DNA of 7,708 bases from Opitutales bacterium (GTDB lineage: Bacteria; Verrucomicrobiota; Verrucomicrobiae; Opitutales; CAG-312): the NCBI GenBank assembly GCA_017623955.1, contig JAGAOA010000196.1, positions 1 to 7,708 on the forward strand, written 5' to 3'. A program made the translations under genes and the position numbers. Positions 7,311 through 7,708 of this stretch are shown here, piece by piece. The notes below the pieces were generated by a model. That model did not search any database and had not been told where the DNA came from. It was given only the letters and a program-made list of their open reading frames with translations. Within the stretch, counting starts at the first letter, position 1. Every line of letters begins with the position of its first letter.

Positions 7311-7343
7311 AAGCTCATCAGATTAATATTTGATGAGTTTTTT
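7311..7343 (+). terminator. Intrinsic terminator after the esterase gene
   Basis: CTCATCA (7314-7320) pairs with TGATGAG (7331-7337), and a few weaker inner pairs extend the stem into the 10-base loop. Six T residues (7338-7343) follow. It begins seven bases after the TAA stop at 7302-7304 and separates the esterase from ddh. Confidence 0.85.
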
Positions 7344-7361
7344 ATTGCTATCTCAGAACAT

Positions 7362-7410
7362 AAAAAAAATTTAAAAAAAAGTTGACGTTGTCGATGTACA
7401 ATTTTAAAAA
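7362..7410 (+). promoter_or_regulatory. A-tract (UP-like) element and candidate ddh promoter
   Basis: Two runs of eight A (7362-7369 and 7373-7380), separated by TTT, repeat at an 11-bp period and lie directly upstream of TTGACG (7382-7387), a 5/6 match to a -35 box. The best -10 at 17-base spacing is TAAAAA (7405-7410, 4/6), eight bases before the ATG; TACAAT (7397-7402) is a better hexamer but sits only nine bases from that -35. The A-tract placement is that of an UP element bound by the RNA polymerase alpha subunit. The -10 assignment is uncertain. Confidence 0.4.
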
Positions 7411-7418
7411 AAACGTCC

Positions 7419-7708
7419 ATGAAAATAAAAATCGGTATTATCGGTTATGGTAATCTCGGGCGTGGAGTAGAGAGTGCTATTCGCCAAAATTCTGATATGG
7501 AATTGGTAGCAGTTTTTACTCGCAGAGCTCCTGATTGCGTCAAAATTTCAACATCAACAGCCATTGTGGCAAATATTGCTGACATCGAAAAATATAAAGA
7601 TAAAATCGATGTTATGATTCTTTGCGGAGGTAGTGCAACAGATTTACCTGTGCAGACTCCAGAGTATGCAAAATTATTTAATGTTATTGATAGCTTTGAT
7701 ACTCACGC
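7419..7708 (+). CDS. ddh: meso-Diaminopimelate D-dehydrogenase, N-terminal part
   Basis: The gene runs off the window after 96 codons plus two bases; the family is usually about 320-330 residues. It catalyses the reversible NADP-dependent reductive amination of tetrahydrodipicolinate to meso-diaminopimelate, a one-step route to the peptidoglycan cross-linking residue and lysine. The Rossmann nucleotide-binding motif GYGNLG is at residues 9-14, and the NADP phosphate-binding region FTRR is at 33-36. The family signature LCGGSATDLP (68-77), then QTPEYA (79-84) and DSFDTH (91-96), matches the Corynebacterium glutamicum enzyme closely as I recall it. There is no Shine-Dalgarno site before the ATG, but the Rossmann fold begins at residue 3, so no earlier start is needed. 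It appears to be its own transcription unit, with the esterase terminator upstream. Confidence 0.95.
   Translation, partial: MKIKIGIIGYGNLGRGVESAIRQNSDMELVAVFTRRAPDCVKISTSTAIVANIADIEKYKDKIDVMILCGGSATDLPVQTPEYAKLFNVIDSFDTH

Overview
The window is AT-rich bacterial DNA carrying five protein genes, three complete and two cut by the window edges. No RNA gene, mobile element or CRISPR array is visible. The bacterium appears to be diderm and diaminopimelate-based: it exports two carbohydrate-active-type enzymes through Sec signal peptides, encodes meso-diaminopimelate dehydrogenase, and uses transmembrane chemoreceptors. Promoters look sigma70-like (TTGACA/TATAAT) and not like the Bacteroidetes TAnnTTTG type. 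A gut or sediment member of the Lentisphaerota/Verrucomicrobiota group is my best guess, but this is a low-confidence inference from style and gene mix.

Layout. Positions 1-698 (minus) hold the N-terminal 232 codons of a membrane-anchored Cache-type receptor; its 3' end lies outside the window. It overlaps by ATGA the stop codon of a complete 732-residue chemoreceptor (695-2893, minus). That receptor has a double Cache sensor and a signalling hairpin resembling WspA-type receptors. A strong intrinsic terminator (2951-2982) separates the receptor pair from a 1139-residue secreted LacZ-like GH2 enzyme (3005-6424, minus). A 121-bp divergent intergenic region then carries promoters for both flanking genes and a near-perfect operator candidate (6514-6537). 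On the plus strand follow a secreted SGNH/GDSL esterase (6546-7304), its terminator (7311-7343), and the start of ddh (7419 to the end), preceded by phased A-tracts.

How the genes may work together. The GH2 enzyme and the SGNH esterase are divergently transcribed, exported, and share a regulatory region. This suggests joint attack on a substituted glycan or glycoside outside the cytoplasm, the esterase removing acyl groups and the GH2 enzyme cleaving beta-glycosidic bonds. The two receptors could sense small molecules in the same compartment, but they sit in a separate transcription unit and the link is only proximity. ddh is probably an unrelated neighbour in lysine/peptidoglycan precursor synthesis.

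The points most worth checking are the dyad over the esterase promoter, a recurring promoter geometry that predicts leaderless mRNAs, the translationally coupled receptor pair with an atypical hairpin, and the altered galactose-site residues in the GH2 enzyme. I do not see convincing evidence of a wholly new system.
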